A DNA stretch of 64,000 nt from Microcaldota archaeon (lineage in GTDB: Archaea; Micrarchaeota; Micrarchaeia; Anstonellales; Bilamarchaeaceae): positions 186,001 to 250,000 of the forward strand of contig JACRGD010000010.1 of the NCBI GenBank assembly GCA_016212525.1, given 5' to 3'. This document shows positions 35,254 to 43,297 of this stretch, piece after piece. Made by a program: the position numbers and the translations under genes. The number at the start of each line of letters is the position of its first letter. The stretch's first letter is position 1. The notes under the pieces are model-generated. The model did not search any database. It was not told where the DNA came from and saw nothing but the letters and a program-made list of their open reading frames with translations.

Positions 35254-35685
35254 ATGGGATCAGAGCTTAGAGTGGGAGACATAATGACGGAAAACGTTGT
35301 TGTTGTCCCATTTGGCAAATCGGTCACTGAAGTCGCAAAAATCATGAAACAGCACAAGATAGGCTCATTGATTGTCGTTGAAAGCGCACAGAGCAAACAA
35401 GCCAAGGGAATCGTCACAGAACGCGACTTAGTTCACAAGATCGTAGCCTTATCTAAAGATCCTAATGTTGCTAAAGTGGAGGAAGTGATGTCCGGCCCGC
35501 TTAGGGTAGTACATCCTGAAACCACATTGGAAGATGCTTCAAAAGCCATGCGGGAAAATCGGATAAAACGATTACCAGTAGTTAACAAAAAGAATGAACT
35601 TATAGGAATACTAACCGAAGGAGACATAATGAAGATATTCCCTGCAGTAGTGGACCTTTTGGAGGAAAAGAGCACATTAGGATAA
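35254..35685 (+). CDS. Tandem CBS-domain protein
   Basis: The protein of 143 residues is two CBS motifs: VGDIMTENVVVVPFGKSVTEVAKIM and ERDLVHKIV in the first, then VEEVMSGPLRVVHPETTLEDA and ILTEGDIMKIF in the second. CBS pairs bind adenosine nucleotides such as AMP, ATP or AdoMet and sense energy state. It stands alone without a partner domain. The start ATG 35254 has TTTAAAAA at 35223, about 27 bases upstream, fitting leaderless transcription. Confidence 0.9.
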   Translation: MGSELRVGDIMTENVVVVPFGKSVTEVAKIMKQHKIGSLIVVESAQSKQAKGIVTERDLVHKIVALSKDPNVAKVEEVMSGPLRVVHPETTLEDASKAMRENRIKRLPVVNKKNELIGILTEGDIMKIFPAVVDLLEEKSTLG

Positions 35686-35710
35686 GAAGATTATGCTCAT
35701 AAGTATTAAT

Positions 35711-35797
35711 GCTGTACGCGGATGGCCGCCTTAGCGCGGTTAAGCATCTTCGGATGCCTAACCTCAGCAATGAGGGGTCTGGTCAACAGCGTACAGT
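35711..35797 (+). ncRNA. Structured small RNA of unknown family
   Basis: CTGTACGC at 35712-35719 pairs perfectly with GCGTACAG at 35789-35796, closing an RNA of about 87 bases. Inside, GGTTAAGCATC-TTCG-GATGCCTAACC (35738-35763) is an 11-base stem with one mismatch and a UUCG tetraloop, and CCTCA-GCAA-TGAGG (35762-35775) is an overlapping alternative stem with a GNRA loop. The block is more GC-rich than the flanks. It has no T-arm or tRNA core, and does not match 5S, SRP or RNase P hallmarks. It lies between the CBS gene and the Toprim gene. Confidence 0.6.
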
Positions 35798-35820
35798 AAA
35801 ATCTCTAGTTCTGATCCGAC

Positions 35821-36225
35821 ATGGAGGAAATAAATAGAAAGAAAAAACGCTTAAAGGCGGTGCAAAAAGCATTAGTCGAGCTTTCGGAAATTTATGTCTT
35901 GGTTGAAGGTCAAAAAGACAAGCAAGCGCTGGAAAAAATAGGAATAGCAAAGGTGCTTACAATCTCAGGAAATCTGAGAATAAGCGTAGAAAAACTCCAG
36001 GCGCTTGGCGTCTCCAAGGTGGCCATATTGACGGACATGGATCGAAGAGGGTTTGAGCAGGCTAAAGCCGCCAAAGAAGAACTTGAAGGGGCATCTATCA
36101 GTGCAGATTTGGAAATGCGAACCATATTTGCACGGAACCTAAGACTCAAGTTTTTCGAAGACATAGAGCGAAAATTTGAAGAACTGAAAAATGAGGTTGA
36201 ACATTATGGCGAAAACATACATTGA
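35821..36225 (+). CDS. Archaeal RNase M5-like Toprim protein
   Basis: The 134-residue protein is a single Toprim domain: VLVEGQKDKQALEKIGI near residue 28 has the catalytic Glu and ILTDMDRRG near 75 has the DxD pair. Relatives are annotated as ribonuclease M5-like or small primase-like. The gene directly precedes and overlaps dnaG by 20 bases, so a role with DnaG or the exosome is likely. A structured RNA lies just upstream, but any link is speculation. Confidence 0.8.
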   Translation: MEEINRKKKRLKAVQKALVELSEIYVLVEGQKDKQALEKIGIAKVLTISGNLRISVEKLQALGVSKVAILTDMDRRGFEQAKAAKEELEGASISADLEMRTIFARNLRLKFFEDIERKFEELKNEVEHYGENIH

Positions 36226-37564
36226 TACAGTAAAATACTTAGTATATACAGAAGTTGAAATAGATGGTTTGGTAGAAAAACCAGACGTAGTAGGTGCCAT
36301 TTTTGGCCAGACAGAGGGACTTTTAGGAGACGAACTTGATCTTCGGGATTTGCAAAAAAACGGCAGAATCGGAAGAATCGAAGTTGATTTAGAAGGCCGG
36401 GAAGGACGAACCACAGGAACAATAAAAATTCCAAGCAGCCTCGACATGGTTGAAACATGCATCATTGCAGCGGCTCTAGAAACAGTTGACCGGGTAGGTC
36501 CATGCGAAGCACGATTAAAGATTTCAAAGGTTGAAGATACAAGAAGCCTTAAGAGAAAAACCATGGTGGATAGGGCAAAAGATCTCTTACGAAACCTGCT
36601 CAACACAGAAATTCCGGAGAGTAAGGAAATATCCGAAATGGTACGCGAAGAAGTCAAGACTGCAGAGATTGTCGAATATGGTCAGGATCGGTTACCGGCA
36701 GGACCAATGGTCGATAAGTCCGAAGAAGTCATATTCGTAGAAGGCCGTGCAGATGTAATAAACCTGCTTAAAAACGACATAAACAACGCAGTCGCAATCG
36801 GCGGTGCCCGAATAACCCGAACTATAATCGAACTGTCAAAGAAGAAGGAAGTAACCCTGTTCCTTGATGGAGACCGGGGCGGGGACATAATATTGAACGA
36901 ATTGATACAGAGCAACGTAGATATTGATTTCGTCTGCAGAGCACCAACGGGGATAGAAGTTGAAGAGCTCACACGAAAGGAGATCATTAAGTATCTGCGA
37001 AACCGAACTCCATTCGAACATGGAGGAATGGGCAAAAAGGCAGCTCCAGAAAGACGAAGATCTGAAGTTCCAAAATTCAGACAAACGCAGCAGGAGCAAA
37101 ACGAAGATCATCCAGCACCTCAGATGCAGGAGCGGGAACGAGATCGGGAAATGTCAGGTAGCCGTAACATGGAGCGAACCAGAAGAGAAATGCCTCAACC
37201 AGAGGTTGAATTTGAACGAGAGAATAGAGAAACCCGAGAAGCACCAACTCCGACACCGCCAATCGTACCTCCAGCCCCTCTTGAAAAGGAAGACCTTATG
37301 AAAGAGCTCGAAGGCCTTGCGAACAGCCTACGCGCGCGATTCTATAGTGAAAAATACGAAAGAATCATCGAAGTCCCGGTTCGAGATGTAATTAAATCAC
37401 TTAGTGAAACCAAGGGAGCGTACGCGATAGTCTTTGACGGCATAATCACCCAAAGACTTGCAGATTTGGCATCGAAACAGGGCGTAAAGGTCCTGGTTGG
37501 TATCAAGATCGGAAACGTAAACAAGGTTCCTGAAAACATCGAAATCATAACAAAACAAAAATAA
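36206..37564 (+). CDS. dnaG: DnaG-like protein of the archaeal exosome
   Basis: This 453-residue protein has the archaeal DnaG N-terminal domain (YTEVEIDGLVEKPDVVGAIFGQTEGLLG), a Toprim domain near residue 170 (IFVEGRADVINLL; LFLDGDRGGDII) and a conserved C-terminal domain. Between them residues 275-350 form a low-complexity Arg/Glu/Pro-rich linker. In other archaea DnaG is an RNA-binding subunit of the exosome through Csl4, and csl4 follows here. ATG 36206 has GAGGTTG upstream; GTG or ATG codons farther up in the overlap are less likely. Confidence 0.92.
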   Translation: MAKTYIDTVKYLVYTEVEIDGLVEKPDVVGAIFGQTEGLLGDELDLRDLQKNGRIGRIEVDLEGREGRTTGTIKIPSSLDMVETCIIAAALETVDRVGPCEARLKISKVEDTRSLKRKTMVDRAKDLLRNLLNTEIPESKEISEMVREEVKTAEIVEYGQDRLPAGPMVDKSEEVIFVEGRADVINLLKNDINNAVAIGGARITRTIIELSKKKEVTLFLDGDRGGDIILNELIQSNVDIDFVCRAPTGIEVEELTRKEIIKYLRNRTPFEHGGMGKKAAPERRRSEVPKFRQTQQEQNEDHPAPQMQERERDREMSGSRNMERTRREMPQPEVEFERENRETREAPTPTPPIVPPAPLEKEDLMKELEGLANSLRARFYSEKYERIIEVPVRDVIKSLSETKGAYAIVFDGIITQRLADLASKQGVKVLVGIKIGNVNKVPENIEIITKQK

Positions 37565-37634
37565 TTTTTATTTTTTCATATTTTAATTAGAAACACAGAA
37601 GCTGGCGAATAAGTCAATAAAAGAGTGTGAAATC

Positions 37635-38375
37635 ATGAGTACTGACAAAAAGAAGATATTCCTGCCTGGCGAACACCTAGGAAGCTATGAAGAAGGCGAA
37701 CCAGGGGAGAACACATTTTCCCAAAACGACGAAATATTCTCACTCTCACTTGGAGAACGGGAAGACAAAGGTGGGAAGATACAGATAAAATCAAGCGGAA
37801 GAAAAGTAGAACAACCTAAGATGAACATGGAGGTCTACTGTGCAGTAATAAAGACAACCCTCAACAACGCAATCTGCGATTGTATAAGTTCAAACGAAGC
37901 GCAGGGAAAGGGCAGAGGAGTTAAATTCACCGCAGTATTACCAGTAACAGAAATACGAAGAGGATATGTTGAAGATCTAAGAAACGAAGTAAAGACAGGC
38001 GACATAATAAAAGCCAGAATAATAAAAACCACAAGAACTGGATATGAGATAAGCATCTCACCCCAGGGACTCGGAGTAGTAAGGGCTTTTTGTCCAAAAT
38101 GCCGCGATCCTATGGCTTTAAAAGGCGACATATTCATCTGTAATTGCGGCTGGAAGGAAAGGCGAAAGCTCACAACCAGCCAAAGTGAAAACGAGGGAGG
38201 ATTTTCACGAAACCACGGTGATTTTAGATCAGCACCAGGCAGATTTGAGAATCGAAACCCAAGTGCGGGGAACAGAGAATATAGAAATAGTAATAATACC
38301 ACTACAAGTAATGATTATAGGAGGAATTCTAATGAGCAGCGTCAAAATTATCAAAAAAGAGAAAGACAATATTGA
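37635..38375 (+). CDS. csl4: Exosome subunit Csl4 with an added C-terminal tail
   Basis: Csl4 caps the archaeal exosome and recruits DnaG. IFLPGEHLG starts the N-terminal domain, an S1 domain spans about residues 60-150 (GRGVKFTAVLPVTEIR, GDIIKARIIKT), and a zinc ribbon follows with CPKC near 154 and CNCG near 170. The last 65 residues are a low-complexity Asn/Arg/Gly tail that most homologues lack. The tail's coding sequence overlaps the start of rpoL by 44 bases in another frame. A T-rich terminator-like run lies between dnaG and this gene. Confidence 0.9.
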   Translation: MSTDKKKIFLPGEHLGSYEEGEPGENTFSQNDEIFSLSLGEREDKGGKIQIKSSGRKVEQPKMNMEVYCAVIKTTLNNAICDCISSNEAQGKGRGVKFTAVLPVTEIRRGYVEDLRNEVKTGDIIKARIIKTTRTGYEISISPQGLGVVRAFCPKCRDPMALKGDIFICNCGWKERRKLTTSQSENEGGFSRNHGDFRSAPGRFENRNPSAGNREYRNSNNTTTSNDYRRNSNEQRQNYQKRERQY

Positions 38376-38610
38376 AGTTGAGCTTGGTGGAATGGATCAA
38401 TCACTGGCTCAGATGCTTGCAGAAAAATTGAGCGCAAGGTCAGAGGTCGAGTTTGCAGCATACAAACTAGACCACCCAATAGTCGCCTCGCCAATGATAA
38501 TAGTAAAAACAAAAAAGGGCGATGCATCAAAGATACTTCTAGAGGCAATAAAAGAACTCAAAGAAGAAATAAGCGAGTTCTCGGAAAAAGTAGGAGAAAT
38601 AATAGAATAA
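38332..38610 (+). CDS. rpoL: RNA polymerase subunit L
   Basis: This Rpb11 homologue pairs with subunit D. The 92 residues carry EVELGGMDQSLAQMLAEKL and the diagnostic EFAAYKLDHPIVASPMIIVKT. The start ATG 38332 has a strong GGAGGA at 38320 and lies inside the csl4 reading frame, giving a 44-base overlap. A longer in-frame start at 38185 is rejected because the added residues do not fit the family. Confidence 0.93.
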   Translation: MSSVKIIKKEKDNIEVELGGMDQSLAQMLAEKLSARSEVEFAAYKLDHPIVASPMIIVKTKKGDASKILLEAIKELKEEISEFSEKVGEIIE

Positions 38611-38677
38611 ACAGAAGACAAACGAAAATAGCGGAATCTGCAAACGAAGGACTTAGGCAAATAACGGGGATAAGAAA

Positions 38678-39676
38678 ATGGACTTTGAAAAAATCAAAAA
38701 CCATCTTGCAGATGGCAAAGTCCAGATAGCCCTACTTATTTTAACATTAGCCCTGGCAATAGCAACCAACAACGTAGGTAGAACAAATCCAATATTTTCA
38801 AGCATATCGGTGTTTTTGGGACTTTTAGTAGCAGTTGAAATGGTAGTATTCGTAGCCATAGAAATGAAGATAGGCGCCACCAAGCAGGGGCTTGGAAACG
38901 AGATAAAAGACACGATAATTGCCCTTTTAGCTGCGATTATACTTTGGTATGGGGCATCCGCAATACTAAATACCAGCACCCCGATTTCAGCAGTGGTTTC
39001 ATGCAGTATGCTTCCAAATCTCGAGCGGGGGGATTTTGTAATAGTACAAAATACACCCATAAGAGCACCAGTAATTGAGTTAACAAAAAGGGAGTTCGAA
39101 CAGATAGGTAAAAACAGCACAGTTTACCTAAAGGGAACTGGACAAAACATAAACGGATCCGCATTTAGTTCATGCCTATCCAAAGACCCATCATTCTGTG
39201 ATGGATTTAGAGAAGATCCACGATCAATAGCAGAAATTAATGGACCCATAAAATATAATTACGACAGGTGTGAACTCAAAACAGCAACAGGAGAGACGTA
39301 TAAAATACCCTGCATTGGGAGTTTGGAAATAAAAGGTAAAAAAATAACAAGTAATTTCTCAAATGACGTGATTGTTTATACATCTCCAAAAGAAGACCTA
39401 TATTCCAAAGTAGGAGATATAGTACATAGGACATTTGTTATTCTTGATGTTGAGGGCAAACAGTATTATCTCACCAAAGGAGACAATAACCCAGTGCTAG
39501 ACATACAAGCATACGACAGTTCATTAGAGATGGGAAATGGACCTGTATCTTCCCAGAACCTGCGCGGAAAAGTCATATTAAGAGTCCCCTATATTGGATA
39601 CCTAAAACTTTTCTTATCAGGATTCCTAAGGGAAGATAATCAATGTAAAACCCAACTCACATTCGATCACTATTAA
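38678..39676 (+). CDS. Signal peptidase I, archaeal/Sec11 type
   Basis: The 332-residue protein has three hydrophobic segments in the first 105 residues and another at the C-terminus. The catalytic Ser lies in SCSMLPNLERGDFVIV near residue 108, the Lys of bacterial enzymes is replaced by His in GDIVHRTFVI near 247, and LTKGDNNPVLD near 265 gives the aspartates, as in Sec11-like peptidases. It is larger than typical archaeal enzymes (about 150-200 residues) through extra N-terminal helices and an inserted domain. It cleaves signal peptides at the membrane. Confidence 0.88.
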   Translation: MDFEKIKNHLADGKVQIALLILTLALAIATNNVGRTNPIFSSISVFLGLLVAVEMVVFVAIEMKIGATKQGLGNEIKDTIIALLAAIILWYGASAILNTSTPISAVVSCSMLPNLERGDFVIVQNTPIRAPVIELTKREFEQIGKNSTVYLKGTGQNINGSAFSSCLSKDPSFCDGFREDPRSIAEINGPIKYNYDRCELKTATGETYKIPCIGSLEIKGKKITSNFSNDVIVYTSPKEDLYSKVGDIVHRTFVILDVEGKQYYLTKGDNNPVLDIQAYDSSLEMGNGPVSSQNLRGKVILRVPYIGYLKLFLSGFLREDNQCKTQLTFDHY

Positions 39677-39689
39677 TACAAGCGAATGA

Positions 39690-40511
39690 TTATCCGTAGT
39701 GGCTGCTTCCGAAATCGCTTGAAAGCAATTCCTGTATCTGAGATCGATACTTTTCTTTTTCCCGATCGCCAAGCTTGAGAGTATCTAATTTTTCTGAGAA
39801 TTTAGCTAGTGCAGAAAGAATGCGATGAAACGTTCGCTCACTGTCAGTCAACCGGGCGTAATCCAAAAGAGACTTAAGGGCATATTTAGAATTGCATTCC
39901 CCCAATGCTTCCAGAACCGCCGCACGAAGCATGTGACTAATTTCATTTTCAAAGGAGCAGAGGTGGGAAAAATGATAAGTAAGAACTTTTGCACAATCGG
40001 TCCCACCATCAGCACCCAGTTTCCCAAGAAGAGAGATAAGCTCACAAATACCCTCCATTGAAGAATCGTAATTGAATATGGCCCGATAGACATTCATACG
40101 CATTGCAGACGGATCGGCATTTGGAGTTTTTGATTTAAAGAAATCAAAAGTATGAAGAAATTTGAGCTCCGCATAGTGGCAAATATTTTCGTGAATCGTA
40201 TAGATTATGAGTTGTTTGAGAGTTTCGTCCTTTTCCCGATAGATTTTCAGAAGCACAGAAACCGCTGCATCCTTTGAAGTTTCGCTCACTGCAACAGGAT
40301 AGAACCGGATCGCGAATATTGCGTTTTCGATTTCCTTAATTGCAGCAGACGTTTTTTCATCAGGAGGAGTCTGAACAGAAGCAGGAGGCACGGGAATAGA
40401 GCTCGATACCGAGAGAGTCGGGGCAATTATCTGACCAGAAGATGCACCGATACTTGAGTTAGTCGAACCGGAAATAGCGGCCTTTAAGCTAGGAGATTCT
40501 TTTTTCTTCAA
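39690..40511 (-). CDS. Helical-repeat (HEAT-like) orphan protein
   Basis: After a Ser/Pro/Thr-rich disordered N-terminus of about 50 residues, the protein of 273 residues consists of helical pairs such as LLKIYREKDETLKQLIIYTI and AAVLEALGECNSKYALKSLLDYA, resembling HEAT or armadillo repeats. No enzyme motif is seen. It is convergent with the signal peptidase gene (14 bases) and divergent from rdgB. A scaffold role is the usual one for such folds; the partner is unknown. Confidence 0.55.
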   Translation of the reverse strand: MKKKESPSLKAAISGSTNSSIGASSGQIIAPTLSVSSSIPVPPASVQTPPDEKTSAAIKEIENAIFAIRFYPVAVSETSKDAAVSVLLKIYREKDETLKQLIIYTIHENICHYAELKFLHTFDFFKSKTPNADPSAMRMNVYRAIFNYDSSMEGICELISLLGKLGADGGTDCAKVLTYHFSHLCSFENEISHMLRAAVLEALGECNSKYALKSLLDYARLTDSERTFHRILSALAKFSEKLDTLKLGDREKEKYRSQIQELLSSDFGSSHYG

Positions 40512-40579
40512 AATAACACCACACTTAGTTTATCAAAGAGGTTTAAAAAACAAAACGGGAAGAAGATGTTGTTGAACAT

Positions 40580-41146
40580 ATGATAGAACTACTCTTTGCC
40601 ACAGGAAATAAAGGAAAATACATCGAAGCAAAAGAAATTCTAGAGCAACAGATACCAGAAGTCAGAATTAAACAGCTCGATTTTAAACACATCGAGATAC
40701 GCTCGGAATCGATAGAAGAAATAGCAGCGGAGGCAGTAGAGCGGGCATTTGAAGAATCGCGAATGCCGGTATTCGTGGAAGACAGCGGCTTGTTTATAAA
40801 AACACTAAACGGATTTCCAGGAACATATTCCTCATGGGTAGCGAAAAAGATCGGAAACAGGGGCATACTAAAGCTGCTAAAGGGCGAAAAAGACAGAACT
40901 GCGGAATTTAGAGCTGCAATTTCGTTTAGAAGCCAGAAAAATGCAAAAACAATAATCGGAATATGTAAGGGCGAGATAGCAAAAACAGAAAAAGGAAACG
41001 GGGGTTTTGGATACGATCCCATATTCGTACCAAAGGGCCACAAAACAACGTTTGCTCAAAGCATAGGATTAAAAAACAAGCTATCACATAGATATGAAGC
41101 GCTTTTAGAATTTTCAAAATACCTAAAAGCACATTTAAGACGATAA
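40580..41146 (+). CDS. rdgB: XTP/dITP diphosphatase (HAM1/RdgB)
   Basis: This house-cleaning enzyme removes non-canonical purine triphosphates (ITP, XTP). LLFATGNKGKYIEAKEIL at the N-terminus, VEDSGLFIKTLNGFPGTYSSWV near residue 66, GNGGFGYDPIFVP near 139 and LSHRYEAL near 170 match the family, and 188 residues is the usual length. It is divergent from the HEAT-like gene. Confidence 0.94.
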   Translation: MIELLFATGNKGKYIEAKEILEQQIPEVRIKQLDFKHIEIRSESIEEIAAEAVERAFEESRMPVFVEDSGLFIKTLNGFPGTYSSWVAKKIGNRGILKLLKGEKDRTAEFRAAISFRSQKNAKTIIGICKGEIAKTEKGNGGFGYDPIFVPKGHKTTFAQSIGLKNKLSHRYEALLEFSKYLKAHLRR

Positions 41147-41222
41147 AGAATGTTTTAAATACAATACATTCAAGTTATGTTAGAAGCTTTGAAATGTAAA
41201 TCAAATATTGAAGCACAATATT

Positions 41223-41232
41223 GGTTATATTT
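41223..41232 (+). promoter_or_regulatory. TATA box of the S15-S1e-NAC operon
   Basis: GGTTATATTTATG at 41223-41235 contains a TATA-like core. Transcription would begin near 41255-41260, within or next to the inverted repeat at 41244-41267. Confidence 0.4.
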
Positions 41233-41243
41233 ATGAGATAAGG

Positions 41244-41267
41244 TAGTCAATAAGTTAATATTGACTA
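41244..41267 (+). promoter_or_regulatory. Inverted repeat before rps15
   Basis: TAGTCAATA (41244-41252) and TATTGACTA (41259-41267) form a perfect nine-base inverted repeat with a six-base spacer. It ends about seven bases before the ribosome site GGTG (41275-41278) of rps15. It may be an operator near the transcription start or, in RNA, a hairpin for ribosomal protein autoregulation. Confidence 0.4.
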
Positions 41268-41284
41268 TTATGATCGGTGTTAAA

Positions 41285-41740
41285 ATGGCAAGATTACACT
41301 CCAAAAAGAGAGGCAAATCGGGAACAAAAAGGGCAAAGAGCACAGTAGCTCCAAAATGGTCTAGTGCCAAAAAGGCAGAAATACTTGAAATGATAACAAA
41401 ATTATCCAAAGAAGGAATGAGTGCATCCAAAATCGGACTCCTATTAAGAGACGAATATGGAGTGCCAAATTCCAGAGCACTTCTAGGAAAGAGACTAGTG
41501 AGCGTTCTAAAAAGTGAAAACGCAGCACCACAATATCCAGAAGATCTCTTGAACCTCATAAAGAGAGCGTTAAGAGTCAGAGGCCATCTTAAAGCATCCA
41601 AAAAGGACACACATAACAAAGTAAAGCTGTCCCACATCGAAGCAAAGATTCAAAGACTCGTTAAGTACTATTCATCGAAGGGAATGTTACCAAAAGCATG
41701 GAAATACAATCCAGAGCAGGCAGCCCTTATCGTAAAGTGA
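41285..41740 (+). CDS. rps15: Small ribosomal subunit protein uS15
   Basis: The archaeal uS15 of 151 residues binds the central domain of 16S rRNA. MARLHSKKRGKSG at the N-terminus, the GMSASKIGLLLRDEYGVPN stretch near residue 60 and KVKLSHIEAKIQRLVKYYSSKGMLP near 115 are diagnostic. ATG 41285 follows GGTG with normal spacing; upstream in-frame ATGs lie within the inverted repeat region and are rejected. S1e follows after ten bases. Confidence 0.95.
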   Translation: MARLHSKKRGKSGTKRAKSTVAPKWSSAKKAEILEMITKLSKEGMSASKIGLLLRDEYGVPNSRALLGKRLVSVLKSENAAPQYPEDLLNLIKRALRVRGHLKASKKDTHNKVKLSHIEAKIQRLVKYYSSKGMLPKAWKYNPEQAALIVK

Positions 41741-41750
41741 TGGTGATTAT

Positions 41751-42347
41751 CTGGCAAGCAAACCAAACAAAATAATAGACAAGTGGAAAGGTAAAAAATG
41801 GTTCATAGTAAAGGCACCCATGATGTTAGAGGGCAAGGATCTTTGCGAAGTAGTAACTGCAGAGGACACAAACCTGATAAACAGAGTCGTAAAGAAAAAT
41901 CTTTTGGAGTTAGGAATTGGAGGAGCATCCCAGCTGGCCATGTTCACAACCGTTAGATTTAGAATAAAAGATGTGAAAGGACAGGACGCCAACACAATAC
42001 TCATAGGTCATGAGGTTTCACCATCATTTATCAAAACATTTGCCCGAAGAGGCAAATCATTGATCCACCAAACGATAGACGAAAAAACCAAAGACGGTGA
42101 AAAGCTCAGAGTCAAGATAATCGCAGTAACTGGCGCAAGAGTAAGTCAAAACACAAAAAGCAATCTTCGCAAAGCAATAGATGAAGAAACCCGAAAAATG
42201 ATTGGCGAACACGGCTTTGATGAAGGAATGCAGGAAATACTTTATGGAAGAATGTCGACTAAACTCTTCAATCGACTAAAACAAATAACAAAAATGAAGA
42301 GAGTTGAAATACGAAAGTCGGAAAGGGCAGAAGTATTCAAGGCATAA
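41751..42347 (+). CDS. rps3ae: Small ribosomal subunit protein eS1, apparent CTG start
   Basis: The eS1 protein sits on the 30S platform near the mRNA exit. The conserved family start (ASK...KIIDKWKGKKWFIVKAP) is encoded in frame from 41754, upstream of the first ATG at 41820. The only start-like codon between the last in-frame stop (41733-41735) and this segment is CTG 41751, which has GGTGAT at 41742 before it and the context TTAT-CTG-GCA that equals TTAT-ATG-GCA of neighbouring ribosomal genes. I therefore call a CTG start; a base error in place of ATG is the alternative. The rest matches (GHEVSPSFIKTFARRGKS, RVEIRKSERAE). Confidence 0.85.
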   Translation: MASKPNKIIDKWKGKKWFIVKAPMMLEGKDLCEVVTAEDTNLINRVVKKNLLELGIGGASQLAMFTTVRFRIKDVKGQDANTILIGHEVSPSFIKTFARRGKSLIHQTIDEKTKDGEKLRVKIIAVTGARVSQNTKSNLRKAIDEETRKMIGEHGFDEGMQEILYGRMSTKLFNRLKQITKMKRVEIRKSERAEVFKA

Positions 42348-42349
42348 AT

Positions 42350-42676
42350 ATGTTACCTGCAGGCGTCGATCCAAGAAAAATGGAAGCCATGATGCGGCAA
42401 ATGGGCATAAAGCAGGAGAAAATAGAGGCAACAAGAGTTATCATAGAGTGCGATGGAAAGCGCATCATTGTAGAAGACCCGGAAGTTGTCAAAGTAACCA
42501 TGCAGGGCCAGCAGTCATTGCAGATAAGTGGCAACATACATGAAGAATTGGCCCAGGAAGACGATTTGAAAATAATAATGGAACAAACAGGATGTTCAAA
42601 AGAAGAGGCCCAAAAAGCACTTAAAGACAATAATGGCGACCTTGCAGAGGCACTTCTTGCCCTAGGCAAGGGATAA
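42350..42676 (+). CDS. nac: Nascent polypeptide-associated complex protein
   Basis: The archaeal NAC homodimer binds chains as they leave the ribosome. The 108 residues show an N-terminal Met-rich part, the NAC beta-barrel (RVIIECDGKRIIVEDPEVVKVTMQGQQSLQISG) and a C-terminal UBA domain (IIMEQTGCSKEEAQKALKDNNGDLAEALLAL). It starts two bases after the eS1 stop and is probably cotranslated with the ribosomal proteins. Confidence 0.94.
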   Translation: MLPAGVDPRKMEAMMRQMGIKQEKIEATRVIIECDGKRIIVEDPEVVKVTMQGQQSLQISGNIHEELAQEDDLKIIMEQTGCSKEEAQKALKDNNGDLAEALLALGKG

Positions 42677-42712
42677 AAACATTACACGAATAACACATCT
42701 AGGGATGTTCAA

Positions 42713-43288
42713 ATGAAGATCAACAAAAACATGCTGCTAATTCTCCTGATAATCGTAGCAATATTAACAACAGTAAAACTATTTCAGATATTAAAAAATT
42801 CATCCATTTTACAGGCAGATGCAAGTAAATTCGTACTAGAGGACTTGGGAAACAAATATCCAGAAGCCCAGATAAGCATAGTAAATATAAGTGAGAGATA
42901 TAATCTCAATGGAGAGAAGTATTTTGAATTAAAGGGCAGAGTAACACAAAATCCGGATGGGCCTTGCCCTGAAAGATCACATATATTCTACAATTACCCG
43001 GTTCAGAATTTCATTCCTCAGACACCAGAAGTAATAACACAAGATTGCAGAGTATGCACTGCAGGTCTTTGTACCATAGCATTTCCCGAAGAGGCAATAA
43101 TTGCATCACACACTATGAGTGGAACGAACCAGATAAATCAATTCATAAGAAGCGATGCCAACGTAACCCACAGCGTACTTGAAGGAGACAATCAGTGGAT
43201 AGTAACCTGGAGCGGGACCACGGGCCAGTATGTGGTCAAAGTCCAAAGAGATGGAAGGATACTAAACGCTACGTATAGTGCAAGATAG
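42713..43288 (+). CDS. Membrane-anchored extracellular protein, unknown
   Basis: One N-terminal hydrophobic segment (residues 8-26) is followed by about 160 residues outside the membrane with five Cys, including CRVCTAGLC near residue 104, and sequons such as NVT and NAT. The fold looks alpha/beta, with PYVVKVQRDGRIL-like strands at the C-terminus reminiscent of PepSY-type domains, but this is weak. I assign no function. It follows nac by 36 bases. Confidence 0.6.
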   Translation: MKINKNMLLILLIIVAILTTVKLFQILKNSSILQADASKFVLEDLGNKYPEAQISIVNISERYNLNGEKYFELKGRVTQNPDGPCPERSHIFYNYPVQNFIPQTPEVITQDCRVCTAGLCTIAFPEEAIIASHTMSGTNQINQFIRSDANVTHSVLEGDNQWIVTWSGTTGQYVVKVQRDGRILNATYSAR

Positions 43289-43297
43289 GAGATTGAC

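Noticed and set aside
35711-35797. Reading the structured RNA as a tRNA, 5S rRNA or fluoride riboswitch
   Set aside because: No T arm or acceptor of tRNA length, too short for 5S rRNA, and the riboswitch core sequence is not present.
38185-38331. N-terminal extension of RpoL
   Set aside because: It is the alternative frame of the Csl4 tail; the strong GGAGGA and the family start mark ATG 38332.
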